This document shows positions 50,602 through 59,673 of a stretch of 64,000 bases of DNA, piece by piece. Position numbers and translations under genes: made by a program. This DNA is from Sphaerisporangium rubeum. Its GTDB lineage: Bacteria > Actinomycetota > Actinomycetes > Streptosporangiales > Streptosporangiaceae. Each line of letters opens with the position of its first letter. Position 1 is the stretch's first letter. Location of the stretch: contig NZ_JACHIU010000001.1 of the NCBI RefSeq assembly GCF_014207705.1, forward strand, positions 5,448,501 to 5,512,500, in the 5' to 3' direction. The notes under the pieces were generated by a model that was not told the origin of the DNA, ran no database searches, and saw only the letters and a program-made list of their open reading frames with translations.

Positions 50602-50725
50602 CGGCGGCGCCGCCGGGTCCAGGCGGGACGGCACGACGGCTCGCACGGTCGACGTGGCAGAGCACGACGGCTCCGCCGGATCGACGCGGAGAGCCGGCGG
50701 CTCCGCCGGATCGAGGCGGGAAGGT
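50602..50725. repeat. Short direct repeats (about 30 bp) downstream of ilvD
   Basis: Three related copies of a GGCTCCGCCGGATCGAGGCGG-like unit. The first (near 50602) is diverged, and the two near 50667 and 50697 share CGGCTCCGCCGGATCGA. They lie between ilvD and fmdB, where no ORF is supported. Confidence 0.6.
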
Positions 50726-50751
50726 GCGGTGGGACGTCGTACTCTTGAGGC

Positions 50752-50958
50752 ATGCCGCGTTATGACTATCGTTGCCGTGCGTGCGGGTCGACGTTCGAGG
50801 TGTCCCGGCCCATGTCCGCCTCCGGAGATGCCGTGGCGTGTCCGGAAGGGCACGACGACACGGTGAAGCTTCTTTCCACCGTCGCCGTCACTGGCGGCGC
50901 GGCGGCGCCGCGGCCGTCCGGTGGGGGCGGCTGCTGCGGTGGCGGCTGCTGCGGCTGA
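50752..50958 (+). CDS. FmdB family zinc ribbon protein
   Basis: 68 residues. The N-terminal zinc ribbon is MPRYDYRCRACGSTFE with Cys8, Cys11 and a second CPEGH pair near 30-34, the Phe/Tyr-rich FmdB start being diagnostic. It ends in a Gly/Cys tail (GGGGCCGGGCCG) common in this family. FmdB is a small regulator or assembly factor of unclear role. Starts at ATG 50752. Confidence 0.9.
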   Translation: MPRYDYRCRACGSTFEVSRPMSASGDAVACPEGHDDTVKLLSTVAVTGGAAAPRPSGGGGCCGGGCCG

Positions 50959-50971
50959 CGACGCCGTAACA

Positions 50972-51095
50972 CCTCGCCGTTCCCAGGCACCGGACCCGGC
51001 ACTTACCCCCGCGGGTCACGACCTCGCCGGACCCAGGCATCTGACCTGCGGGTCACGACCTCGCCGGACCAGGCGCCTGACCGCGCGGGTCACGA
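50972..51095. repeat. Tandem repeats of 37-50 bp
   Basis: Three copies of a unit beginning CCTCGCCG and ending GCGGGTCACGA start at 50972, 51022 and 51059. They lie between fmdB and the terminator, with no gene. Confidence 0.75.
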
Positions 51096-51135
51096 CCCGC
51101 AGGGCTCCGGGGCCGCGGGCCGCGAAGGTGTAGGG

Positions 51136-51164
51136 GCCCCGGGGCCGGAGGCCGGCCCCGGGGC
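51136..51164 (+). terminator. Terminator hairpin after fmdB
   Basis: 13-base perfect arms GCCCCGGGGCCGG / CCGGCCCCGGGGC with loop AGG followed by TTT. It could serve both convergent genes. Confidence 0.75.
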
Positions 51165-51186
51165 TTTCCGGTGTGCGCCGGGGTCT

Positions 51187-51669
51187 TCAGGCGGCGGTCA
51201 TGGCGCGCCGCTGGAACGGCAGGTAGCGCTCGGCTCGGTGGGGGCGTGCGGGGACCAGGGTGGGTTCCACGGCGACGATGCGGTCGAAGCGGAAGGCACG
51301 CACACCGAGAGCGGTGCGGCACCAGCCGACGAGGTACCAGTGAGTGCGGTGGACGAGGCAGGTGACGGGCTCGACGTCGCGGGAGCTGACGCGGCCGCCG
51401 GCGTCGCGGTAGTGCAGGCGGATCACCTGGCGGCCGGTGACGGCACCCGCGATGGTGCGTGCGCGCCGGGCCACGTCGGGGGGCAGTGGGGTGGTCAGGG
51501 TGTCGAGGGTGGAAGCGGTCACCTCGTCATCGAGGTCGAGCATGTCGAACACGCGGCGCAGGCCGAGGCGGGCCGTGGCGGCCTGCGGCCCCTCGCCGAG
51601 GTGGGCCAGGGAGAGGGCGAGAGCGGCGATTTCGGCGGTCGTCAGAAGCGGCGTGGTGACGTTTGCCAT
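51187..51669 (-). CDS. WYL-domain protein lacking the helix-turn-helix
   Basis: 160 residues. A WYL domain (about 80-150) is visible, with RRARTIAGAVTGRQVIRLHY, VEPVTCLVHRTHWYLVGWC and FRFDRIVAVE. Ordinary YafY-type regulators begin with an HTH of about 60 residues; here the ATG at 51669 leaves no room for one. The frame is open upstream, but only through repeats with no HTH. The start is supported by a -10 TACTGT 6 bases before the ATG, which would make a leaderless mRNA. It may be a truncated regulator or a stand-alone ligand-binding WYL protein. Confidence 0.72.
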   Translation of the reverse strand: MANVTTPLLTTAEIAALALSLAHLGEGPQAATARLGLRRVFDMLDLDDEVTASTLDTLTTPLPPDVARRARTIAGAVTGRQVIRLHYRDAGGRVSSRDVEPVTCLVHRTHWYLVGWCRTALGVRAFRFDRIVAVEPTLVPARPHRAERYLPFQRRAMTAA

Positions 51670-51827
51670 ACCACTACAGTACCCGCCGGAACCGACATTT
51701 TTCGAACACCAGATCTGGAACTCGACCTCGGTATGGTGACGTTTCCTTGCCCGCCTGTAACGCCGTGCTGCCTGTCCGGCCAGGTCAGCAGGCACCCGGC
51801 CACCTCCACGCGCCGTGTTCCCCCGGA

Positions 51828-52030
51828 GGACGACAGTTCCCTTGCCGCGCTGCTCGCACCCCTCCGCCGAGCGCCGTGCGCACGCGTAGGACGACGGCTC
51901 TCTCGCCGCGCCTCTCGCCACCACTCCGCCGAGCGCCGTGCGCAGGACGACGATTCTGTCGCCGCGCTTTGCCACTCCTCCGCCGAGCGCCATGTGCGCG
52001 TGACGGACGACGGTTCTCTCACTGTGCTGT
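51828..52030. repeat. Tandem repeats of 56-61 bp, about 3.5 units
   Basis: Units start with GGACGACGGTTCTCTC-like sequence at 51828, 51889, 51945 and 52005 and share the core CTCCGCCGAGCGCC. They fill the gap between the WYL gene and the HNH gene. The reading frames through them are repeat artefacts. Nothing else is seen in 51670-52035. Confidence 0.85.
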
Positions 52031-52035
52031 CCCAC

Positions 52036-52078
52036 CTCTGCCGTCCCCGCGCGCAGTGTGCGCGCGGGGACGGCAGAG
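52036..52078 (-). terminator. Perfect 20-bp hairpin ending the HNH gene
   Basis: Arms of 20 bases (CTCTGCCGTCCCCGCGCGCA and complement) around the loop GTG, directly after the HNH stop (52080). Strong terminator of the loop-stem type. Confidence 0.85.
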
Positions 52079-52079
52079 C

Positions 52080-52589
52080 TCAGGCCGCGGTCTCGGTCAG
52101 GTACGGGGCCCACTGGGGGTCGCCGTCGAACTGCGCGCCGATGAGGCGCCAGTGTGCGCCTCTCGGGACGACAGGGGCCACGCGCAGGGTCCAGCCGATC
52201 TCGTCGAGGAGGCGGTCGGCCTTGCGGTGGTTGCAGGTCATGCACGAGGCGACGCAGTTCTCCCAGGTGTGCGGGCCGCCGCGTGAGCGGGGGAGCACGT
52301 GGTCGATGGTCTCCGCGCGCTGACCGCAATAGGCGCATCGGTAATCGTCCCGCCGCATCAGCGCGGCCCGGGTGAGCGGGATGCGTGAGCGGTACGGGAT
52401 TCGGACGTAGCGCCGTAGCCGGATCACCGAGGGGACCTCCAGCGTGCAGGACGCGGAGCGCAGCACGGCGCCCCGGCCGTCACGATGGACGACGTCCGCC
52501 TTCTCCATGATCACCAGCACCACGGCGCGGTGCAGGTTCAAGGTGGTGAGCGGTTCGAATGTGGCGTTGAGCAGGAGCACCTGGCGCAT
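52080..52589 (-). CDS. HNH endonuclease
   Basis: 169 residues from the ATG at 52589 (GGAAGG 8 bases upstream), giving MRQVLLLNATFEPLTTLNLH; the open frame runs to 52910 but only through non-homologous sequence. The HNH nuclease core is CAYCGQRAETIDHVLPRSRG then GPHTWENCVASCMTCNHRKA, with the two Cys pairs of the structural zinc and the catalytic His. Common, conserved actinobacterial gene; no restriction partner is adjacent, so it is probably a housekeeping DNA nuclease. Confidence 0.88.
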   Translation of the reverse strand: MRQVLLLNATFEPLTTLNLHRAVVLVIMEKADVVHRDGRGAVLRSASCTLEVPSVIRLRRYVRIPYRSRIPLTRAALMRRDDYRCAYCGQRAETIDHVLPRSRGGPHTWENCVASCMTCNHRKADRLLDEIGWTLRVAPVVPRGAHWRLIGAQFDGDPQWAPYLTETAA

Positions 52590-52943
52590 CAGCGGGGCCT
52601 TCCCGCCGCGCAGGTTCGGAAGGGGGGTGCGCCGGTGCACACCCCGGGTTGCGGCCCGTCGGATTGGGCCCCGGATGATTCCGTCACAAGCACCTCCGCC
52701 GGACGGTCCGGTGGATGGGTTCCACGGCACCGCCCTCAGCAAGTGTGGCCTTTCGGTCGACTCTCCCGCCACCCCAATTAACGGTCGTGTCTTCCAGACC
52801 CCGCCTTTCGGTTTATGTCCGGTTGTACCCGCTAAGCAAACCTTTCCGGGAAAGATCACTCTTCTCCCCGTCGGATCAGCCCACGGCGAAGCCGGACACG
52901 TTCGGTCCATCCATCATGACGAAGGTGCCATAAGCTCGCCATC
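52590..52943. other. Divergent intergenic region without a gene
   Basis: 354 bases between the HNH nuclease and the peptidase gene. Contains a less GC-rich stretch (CCAATTAACGG near 52775) that may hold the HNH promoter. A TAAGCT sequence at 52931-52936 lies 7 bases before the peptidase ATG and could be a leaderless -10. I see no other feature. Confidence 0.45.
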
Positions 52944-55016
52944 ATGACGCGAGAGCCGTACCCGACCGCCCGCCGTGACGACATCGTGGACGATCTCCAC
53001 GGCACGCCGGTGCCCGACCCGTACCGCTGGCTCGAGGATCCCGATGATCCCGCCACCAGGGAATGGCTCGACGCGCAGAGCGATCTGTTCGCCAAACACA
53101 TGGCCGCCACCCCCCGGCGGGACGCGTTCCGTGACCGCATCACCGAGCTGGTCCGCTCCGGCACCGTCGGCGCGCCGGTGTGGCGCGGTGAGCGGCGCTT
53201 CGCCATGCGCCGCACCCCCGACCAGGAGCACGCCGTGCTCTACACCGCCGACCCCGGCGGCGCCGAGCGTGCCCTGCTCGACCCGGTCGCCATGGACCCC
53301 TCCGGCCTGACCACGGTGGACTCCTGGCAGCCCGACAAGGAAGGCCGCGCGCTCGCCTACCAGATCTCCGTCGGCGGCGACGAGGAGTCCAAGCTCCACG
53401 TGATCGACGTGGCGACCGGCGAGCTGCTGGACGGCCCCATCGACCGGTGCCGCTACTCCCCCGTGGCGTGGCTCCCCGGCGGCGAGGCGTTCTACTACGT
53501 CCGCAGGCTCGCGCCGGGTGACGTGCCGGCCGGCGAGGAGCAGTACCACCGCAGGGTGTACCTCCACCGTCTCGGCACCCCCGTCGAGCAGGACGTCATG
53601 ATCTTCGGCGAGGGGCTGGAGAAGACCAACTACTACGGCGTCGCGGTCTCCATGGACGGCCGCTGGCTCACCGTCTCCGCCTCCCGTGGCACCGCGCCGC
53701 GCAACGACCTGTGGGTGGCCGATCTGTCCACCTCGTCCCTGGAGGCCCCCGAGCTGGTCACCGTGCAGCAGGACGTCGACGCGCAGACCGTGCTGCAGTT
53801 CGGCAGGGACGGCCTGGTCTACGTCTTCACCGACCGTGACGCGCCGCGCGGCCGGGTCTGCGTGACCGAGCCCGGCCGGCTCACCGCCGAGCACTGGCGC
53901 GAGCTGATCGACGAGGACGCCGAGGCCGTGCTGTCGGACTTCGCGATCCTGGACGATCTGGAGCGTCCGATCATGCTCGCCGGCTGGACCCGCCACGCGA
54001 TCAGCGAGATCACCGTGCACGACCTCGCCACCGGCGAGCGGATCGGCGAGGTGCCTCTGCCGGGCCTCGGCAGCATCGGCGCGATCACTGATCACCCCGA
54101 AGGCGGCCACGAGGCGTGGTTCGGCTACACCGACCAGACCAGCCCGACCAGCATCAGGCGCTACGACGCGCGCACCGGTGAGACCACCCTGTGGGAGGCG
54201 GCACCCTGCGCGGTCGAGGTGCCCGAGGTGACCACCGAGCAGGTGGTGTTCCGCTCGGCGGACGGCGCCGAGGTCCACATGATCGTCACGTCGCGTCCGG
54301 GGGACGGCCCGCGGCCCACCATCCTGTACGGCTACGGCGGCTTCGGGGTGTCCATGGTCCCCGGCTTCTCCGCCGGCACCCTGGCGTGGGTGGAGGCCGG
54401 CGGGGTGTACGCCGTGGCACAGCTGCGCGGCGGCGGCGAGCAGGGCGAGCAGTGGCACCGGGCCGGCATGCTCGGCGGCAAGCAGCGCGTCTTCGACGAT
54501 CTGCACGCCGCGGCCGAGCACCTGATCGCCACCGGTGTCACCACACCCGATCAGCTCGCCATCTCCGGCGGCTCCAACGGCGGCCTGCTGGTGGGTGCCG
54601 CGCTCACGCAACGTCCCGACCTGTACGCCGCGGTGGCCTGCGCGGCTCCGCTGCTCGACATGGTCAGGTACGAGCTGTTCGGCCTCGGCGCCACCTGGAA
54701 CGTCGAGTACGGTTCGGCGTCGGTGCCCGAGGAGTTCGAGTGGCTGTGGGGCTACTCCCCCTACCACCACGTGCGCGAGGACGTGCGCTACCCGGCCACG
54801 CTGTTCCTGGTGTTCGGGTCCGACACCCGCGTGCACCCGCTGCACGCGTGGAAGATGTGCGCCGCGTTGCAGCATGCGCAGACGGACCCCGACCGGCCCG
54901 TGCTGCTGCGCAACGAGAGCGAGGTCGGCCACGGCGCACGTGCGGTGAGCCGCTCGGTCGAGATGCTGTCCGACCAGCTCGCCTTCCTGGCCCGCCACAC
55001 CGGTCTCACCGGCTGA
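52944..55016 (+). CDS. Prolyl oligopeptidase family serine peptidase
   Basis: 690 residues: an N-terminal beta-propeller (about 60-400) and a C-terminal alpha/beta hydrolase. The nucleophile is Ser in AISGGSNGGLLVGAAL (about 545), Asp in FGSDTRVHPLHAW, and His in SEVGHGARAVSR. Cleaves proline-containing or other short peptides in the cytoplasm. No signal peptide. Full length for the family. Confidence 0.93.
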   Translation: MTREPYPTARRDDIVDDLHGTPVPDPYRWLEDPDDPATREWLDAQSDLFAKHMAATPRRDAFRDRITELVRSGTVGAPVWRGERRFAMRRTPDQEHAVLYTADPGGAERALLDPVAMDPSGLTTVDSWQPDKEGRALAYQISVGGDEESKLHVIDVATGELLDGPIDRCRYSPVAWLPGGEAFYYVRRLAPGDVPAGEEQYHRRVYLHRLGTPVEQDVMIFGEGLEKTNYYGVAVSMDGRWLTVSASRGTAPRNDLWVADLSTSSLEAPELVTVQQDVDAQTVLQFGRDGLVYVFTDRDAPRGRVCVTEPGRLTAEHWRELIDEDAEAVLSDFAILDDLERPIMLAGWTRHAISEITVHDLATGERIGEVPLPGLGSIGAITDHPEGGHEAWFGYTDQTSPTSIRRYDARTGETTLWEAAPCAVEVPEVTTEQVVFRSADGAEVHMIVTSRPGDGPRPTILYGYGGFGVSMVPGFSAGTLAWVEAGGVYAVAQLRGGGEQGEQWHRAGMLGGKQRVFDDLHAAAEHLIATGVTTPDQLAISGGSNGGLLVGAALTQRPDLYAAVACAAPLLDMVRYELFGLGATWNVEYGSASVPEEFEWLWGYSPYHHVREDVRYPATLFLVFGSDTRVHPLHAWKMCAALQHAQTDPDRPVLLRNESEVGHGARAVSRSVEMLSDQLAFLARHTGLTG

Positions 55017-55028
55017 GGCCGGCGGGGG

Positions 55029-55877
<849 letters not shown>

Positions 55878-56020
55878 CTCACCCTCCACCTCGCCCTGAG
55901 GAAGGTTACCGCTCCGAGGTGTGATAGTCGCCGTTTCTTCCACAGGTTGGACGCGGCGGCGGCGCACCCGCCGCGAAGGCCCAGTACAGTGGCGCCTGGC
56001 GAGCGGGAAGGAGCCGGAGC

Positions 56021-56428
56021 GTGCTGAAATGGCACACGCTTTCACCGGGTGAGAAACGGGCCGCCGTCGCGCTGGCGGCGATGCTCCCCGGGTACGTCAA
56101 CGCGGTCTTCGTCGCCGAGCACCTGGCCGAGGCCATCGCCTGGCAGCGCGGTGAGCTCACCGACGAGCAGCTGATGGAGCGCACCGGCTGGATACTCAAC
56201 GCCACGCCGGAGCAGTACGCCGAGATGGCGATCAGAGCGGCGGGTGCGGCCGGTGTGGACCCCGTGGAGTGGCTGGAGGCCATGAAAGGCGCCTACCCCG
56301 AGCAGCGGGCCATCGCGGCCGAGCTGGAGCGCCAGGGGGGCCGGCGGCCGAAGGGCCGCACGGACGAGTTCTGGGAGATCGTCAACGCCAACACCTGGCC
56401 GGACCCGCCGGACGACGTTGGCCGATGA
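56021..56428 (+). CDS. Hypothetical protein
   Basis: 135 residues, GTG start with GGAAGGAG upstream. Helical, with two parts, LSPGEKRAAVALAAMLPGY and a C-terminal RTDEFWEIVNANTWPDPPDD. No motif that I recognise; soluble. Overlaps the Nudix gene start by 11 bases, so the two are cotranscribed. Confidence 0.6.
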   Translation: MLKWHTLSPGEKRAAVALAAMLPGYVNAVFVAEHLAEAIAWQRGELTDEQLMERTGWILNATPEQYAEMAIRAAGAAGVDPVEWLEAMKGAYPEQRAIAAELERQGGRRPKGRTDEFWEIVNANTWPDPPDDVGR

Positions 56429-56870
56429 CCGGCCCGCGGCGCGGGTCATGTGCGTGGACGGGCTCGGCCGGGTGCTGCTCATGCACTGGCGTGACACGGT
56501 GAGCGGCGAGGTGTTCTGGGAGCCGCCCGGCGGCGGGATGGACCCCGGCGAGACGCCGCTGGCCGCGGCCCGCAGGGAGCTGACCGAGGAGACCGGGCTG
56601 CCGGGGCGGGCCGTGCTGGACGTCTGGGTGCCGGTGCCGCGCGACTTCCACTGGCTCGGTGTGCACTACGTCAAGGTGGAACCGTTCTACCTGGCCCGTT
56701 TCCCCGTGGTCCCGCGCGCCGACCCCGCCATGCTCACCGCCGAGGAGAGCGGGACCTACCTCGGCAGCGCGTGGCTGTCACCGGCCGAGCTGGCCACGCT
56801 GCCCGACCCGATCCGGCCGCCGCACGTCGTGGAGATCACCGCGGAGTTGCTGCGGCTCGCCGGGGACTGA
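56418..56870 (+). CDS. Nudix hydrolase
   Basis: 150 residues from a TTG inside the end of the previous gene. The Nudix box is complete: GGGMDPGETPLAAARRELTE followed by ETGL (G-x5-E-x7-R-E-x2-E-E-x-G). Nudix enzymes hydrolyse nucleoside diphosphates linked to another group; substrate unknown. Domain about 5-145. Confidence 0.88.
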   Translation: MADDRPAARVMCVDGLGRVLLMHWRDTVSGEVFWEPPGGGMDPGETPLAAARRELTEETGLPGRAVLDVWVPVPRDFHWLGVHYVKVEPFYLARFPVVPRADPAMLTAEESGTYLGSAWLSPAELATLPDPIRPPHVVEITAELLRLAGD

Positions 56871-56914
56871 ACGCCGCGGCACGGAGCCGGACCGGCGACT
56901 CGCTGAGCGCCGCG

Positions 56915-58996
56915 TCACGTCGCCTCGCCGGTCTCTCCTGGCCCTTCTCCGAGTGCCGCGTCACGTCGCCTGGCGGTGTCCGCCGGGCCCTCGGCGAGGG
57001 CCGCGGCGATGTCGGGATCGGCGGGGTCGAGGGCCTGCGCGCGGCGCAGGTCGTCGAGTGCCTTCCCTGCGCGGCCCAGGGCACGCAGGGCCATGGCGCG
57101 GTTGAAGTGCGCCTCGGCCCCGGCGCCGAGTTCGATGGCGCGGGTCAGGTCGGCGACGGCCCCCTCCAGGTCGCCGCTGTCGTAGCGCAGCCCGGCGCGG
57201 CTGGCCCAGGCCTGCGCCAGCGCCGGATCGGCCGCCAGCGCCGTGGCGAACGCCGCCTCGGCCGCCTCCTGCCGTCCCGCTGCCGCTTCGAGCTGGCCGA
57301 GCACGCAGCACAGGTGGGGGTCGCCGGGGGCCAGGGCCAGCCCGGCCTCGACGTCCGCGCGTGCCTCGTCCGCCAGACCCAGCCGCAGCAGCAGCCCGGC
57401 ACGGTTGATCCAGGCGTCCAGCCAGCCGGGGTCCAGCTCCAGCACGCGGTCCAGGTCGGCACGCGCTCCCGGCAGGTCGTCCAGGTCGAGCAGCACCTGA
57501 GCGCGGTTGTAGTGCGCCTCCGGCAGCGGCGGGCTCAGCCGCAGCGCCGCCTCGTAGTCGGCGAGCGCGGCCTGCGGCCGTCCCATGCGGAACAGAAGCG
57601 TGCCTCGGTCGAGGTAGGTGTCGGGGTGACCGGGGTCGAGGCCGATCGCGGCGTCCATCTCGGCCAGTGCCTCGGTACGGCGGCCCATGCCCGCGAGCAC
57701 CTGGGCCCGGTTGGCGCGTAGGACCATGCGGTGGAGCGGGTGACGTCCCGGCGGCAAATCCCCGTCCGCCAGCCGGACGGCCTCGTCCACCAGCGCGAGC
57801 GCCGCCTCGTCGTTGCCGCGCCGCGTCTCGATGAGCGCCTTGCCGTTGAGGTCGAAGCCCAGTTTGAACGCGCGGACCACCGGGTCCGGCAGCAGGCTGG
57901 AGATCGCGATGGCCGCGTTGACCCACCGTTCGGCCCGCATGAGGTCGCGCCGCGCCGGGTCCGGGTGGCGAGCGTCCAGCATGGCGGTGCCGTAGGCGGC
58001 GGCCGAGTGCACCTCGGGGTCCACGCTCGCCCCTCGGGCCGCGTCGTACAGGTCGCGTGCCGCGTCCATCTGGCCGAGGCCGGCCAGCGCGGTCGCGGCG
58101 GACTGGACGAACGTCCACCAGCGGGTGGTGCCGGGCTCGGCGAGCCGCAGGCCGCGCCTGCCGAGGTCGGCGGCGGCGTCGAGGAAGCCCTCGGCGAGGC
58201 AGTGGGTGAGCGCCGCGAGCACGGCCCGCGCTCCGGCGCCGCGCGGGTCGGCGCCGTGCTCACGGTGGTAGGGGATGGCGCCGAGGGTGTGGGAGGGATC
58301 ACCTGCGGCGAGCTCGTCGGCACGCCGGTCGTGCAGCCGGGCCCGCTCGGCGGCGGGAAGCGCACGGTACGCCGCGACGGCGCGCGGGTCGTCGGAAGTG
58401 CCGTCGGAGGCCACATAACGCTCGGCGAGGTCCTCCGCGCTCTCCCGGAGGGACGATATGGCCGATATCCGATGGCCTTTGAATGAATCCGGCGCGGGTG
58501 CGAGGGAACAGACGGCAATCGTCAATCGCCGTGGGTCGAAACGCCGCAGGAGTGCGGCGAGCAGTTCACGGTCGGTGGCGTCGGCCTCATGCATGTCGGT
58601 GACGACGACGGCGCCGAGCGGCACCCGGCAGTCCCGGACGAATTCGGCTATTCCATTGGCGATGCGTGACGTGCGCCGCGCACCCGGCACCAGGATGCGC
58701 TCGTCCTCAGGCAGCATCTCGTGCAGCGGAGTGTGCCGCGCGGCCACCTGGCCGCGCAGGTCCAGCGCCGCCGCCCTGATCTCGATGTCGTGCGCCGCGA
58801 CCACCTCCGGCGCCTGCTCCGCGCAGGCCGGGAACATGGCGCGGAGCAGGGTTCCACCGAACGTGTAGGGCCCTCGCCGCCGGCGGTGCGCGTCGACGAC
58901 GAGGACCGGAGCGGGAAGGTCCAGGCCCGCGGCCAGGGTCAGCCGCGCACCGGACGATCCGCTGTGGATCCACGTGTGGTCAGGGTGAGGGCTCAC
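56915..58996 (-). CDS. TPR protein with P-loop-less NTPase-like N-terminus, coupled to a small-peptide gene
   Basis: 693 residues from the GTG at 58996, whose G-T-G overlaps the stop of the 24-codon peptide gene (GTGA), so it is translationally coupled. The frame is open further upstream, but there it overlaps the peptide gene and has no Shine-Dalgarno. Residues 1-165 resemble a regulatory STAND/LAL-type ATPase: VVTDMHEADATDRELLAALL (131-150) looks like a degenerate Walker B and sensor region, but no Walker A GxxxxGKT exists. After about 370 come many TPR-like repeats (for example EALAEMDAAIGLDPGHPDTY). A partner- or peptide-binding role is likely; the function is unknown. Confidence 0.72.
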   Translation of the reverse strand: MSPHPDHTWIHSGSSGARLTLAAGLDLPAPVLVVDAHRRRRGPYTFGGTLLRAMFPACAEQAPEVVAAHDIEIRAAALDLRGQVAARHTPLHEMLPEDERILVPGARRTSRIANGIAEFVRDCRVPLGAVVVTDMHEADATDRELLAALLRRFDPRRLTIAVCSLAPAPDSFKGHRISAISSLRESAEDLAERYVASDGTSDDPRAVAAYRALPAAERARLHDRRADELAAGDPSHTLGAIPYHREHGADPRGAGARAVLAALTHCLAEGFLDAAADLGRRGLRLAEPGTTRWWTFVQSAATALAGLGQMDAARDLYDAARGASVDPEVHSAAAYGTAMLDARHPDPARRDLMRAERWVNAAIAISSLLPDPVVRAFKLGFDLNGKALIETRRGNDEAALALVDEAVRLADGDLPPGRHPLHRMVLRANRAQVLAGMGRRTEALAEMDAAIGLDPGHPDTYLDRGTLLFRMGRPQAALADYEAALRLSPPLPEAHYNRAQVLLDLDDLPGARADLDRVLELDPGWLDAWINRAGLLLRLGLADEARADVEAGLALAPGDPHLCCVLGQLEAAAGRQEAAEAAFATALAADPALAQAWASRAGLRYDSGDLEGAVADLTRAIELGAGAEAHFNRAMALRALGRAGKALDDLRRAQALDPADPDIAAALAEGPADTARRRDAALGEGPGETGEAT

Positions 58997-59067
58997 CCTT
59001 TGTGAATCGCGCTGGCCGCGCCGCTCAAGCGGGCCATACCTGGCTTGCGAATAACGATCTTTTTCAT
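58993..59067 (-). CDS. 24-residue lysine-rich peptide, candidate RiPP-like precursor or signal peptide
   Basis: The minus strand has GAGGAGG 6 bases before ATG, then 24 codons ending in TGA. The peptide begins MKKIVIRKPGMARLSGAASA and ends IHKG. Its first codons (AAA AAG ATC GTT ATT) are unusually AT-rich for this genome, as in many small peptide genes. It is too short for ordinary ORF calling. Its stop overlaps the start of the TPR gene (GTGA). There are no Cys; Ser and His occur near the C-terminus. It may be a ribosomally made peptide that is modified or sensed by the downstream protein, or simply a leader peptide. Function is inferred from layout only. Confidence 0.62.
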   Translation of the reverse strand: MKKIVIRKPGMARLSGAASAIHKG

Positions 59068-59111
59068 CCCGGGCCTCCTCGGGTCGATCGCTCATATGAG
59101 CCGAAAGACCC

Positions 59112-59140
59112 AATTAACCCCGATCGCGGATAATTCGCAA
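59112..59140 (-). promoter_or_regulatory. Candidate promoter of the peptide-TPR unit
   Basis: On the minus strand TTGCGA (59135-59140) and TTAATT (59112-59117) are spaced exactly 17 bases, in an AT-rich 105-base gap after the GNAT gene. A 10-base palindrome CTCATATGAG follows (about 59091-59100). Fits a separate promoter, though upstream genes could also read through. Confidence 0.45.
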
Positions 59141-59172
59141 GCATCATTATGGACGGCCTGATAACCGAATTA

Positions 59173-59673
59173 TCAATGGTGCCCCAAGACCTCCGACGAG
59201 AATCGCGTGGTCACCGGCTTCTCACCGTAAACCACCATAAGTCCACCCTGTTGTTCGCGGCGGACCTCCTGCCAGCCGAACTTGCGGTACAGCTCGAGCG
59301 CCGCCCCCTGCGCCAGGGTCGTGTCGCCCCGCAGCCAGGTGTAGCCGAGCCGGGCCGCGGCCTCCTCCAGCGCCTCCAGCATGCGGGTGGCGAACCCGCG
59401 CCGCTGGAAATCGGGATGGACCCGCAGCCGGCACACCTCGGCGGTCTCGTCGTCGACCCGCCGCAGCGCACCCATCGCCATGATCCGGCCGTCCACCTCG
59501 CCGACCAGGAACTCGCCCCGGTCGGCCAGGTAGATCTCGATGATGCGCGGCATGTCGTCCTCGTAGTACACGCCGTCCCCGGCGACGATGCCGACCTGTG
59601 CCAGGCATGTGCGGTGCAGTTCCCAGACGGCGTCAAGGTCCGACCAGCGATACCGCCTGAGCCGCATCGTCAT
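59173..59673 (-). CDS. GNAT family N-acetyltransferase
   Basis: 166 residues, ATG at 59673 overlapping the stop of the preceding regulator gene (TGATG). The acetyl-CoA loop is CRLRVHPDFQRRGFATRML (about 85-105). The C-terminal YRKFGWQEVRREQQGG motif is normal. Single GNAT domain; substrate unknown. It is followed, after 105 bases, by the peptide-TPR unit, so an acetyl-modification role there is possible but speculative. Confidence 0.83.
   Translation of the reverse strand: MTMRLRRYRWSDLDAVWELHRTCLAQVGIVAGDGVYYEDDMPRIIEIYLADRGEFLVGEVDGRIMAMGALRRVDDETAEVCRLRVHPDFQRRGFATRMLEALEEAAARLGYTWLRGDTTLAQGAALELYRKFGWQEVRREQQGGLMVVYGEKPVTTRFSSEVLGHH

Noticed and set aside
51187-52338. 383-residue version of the WYL protein
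   Set aside because: The extra N-terminus is translated tandem repeats and part of the HNH antisense; no HTH is present and the leaderless start at 51669 fits better.
52914-54998. 694-residue minus-strand ORF
   Set aside because: Antisense of the prolyl oligopeptidase gene, whose catalytic triad is intact.
59068-59113. TTG or ATG starts for the TPR gene at 59113 and 59095
   Set aside because: No Shine-Dalgarno, and the reading frame would overlap the peptide gene; the GTG at 58996 is coupled to the peptide stop.
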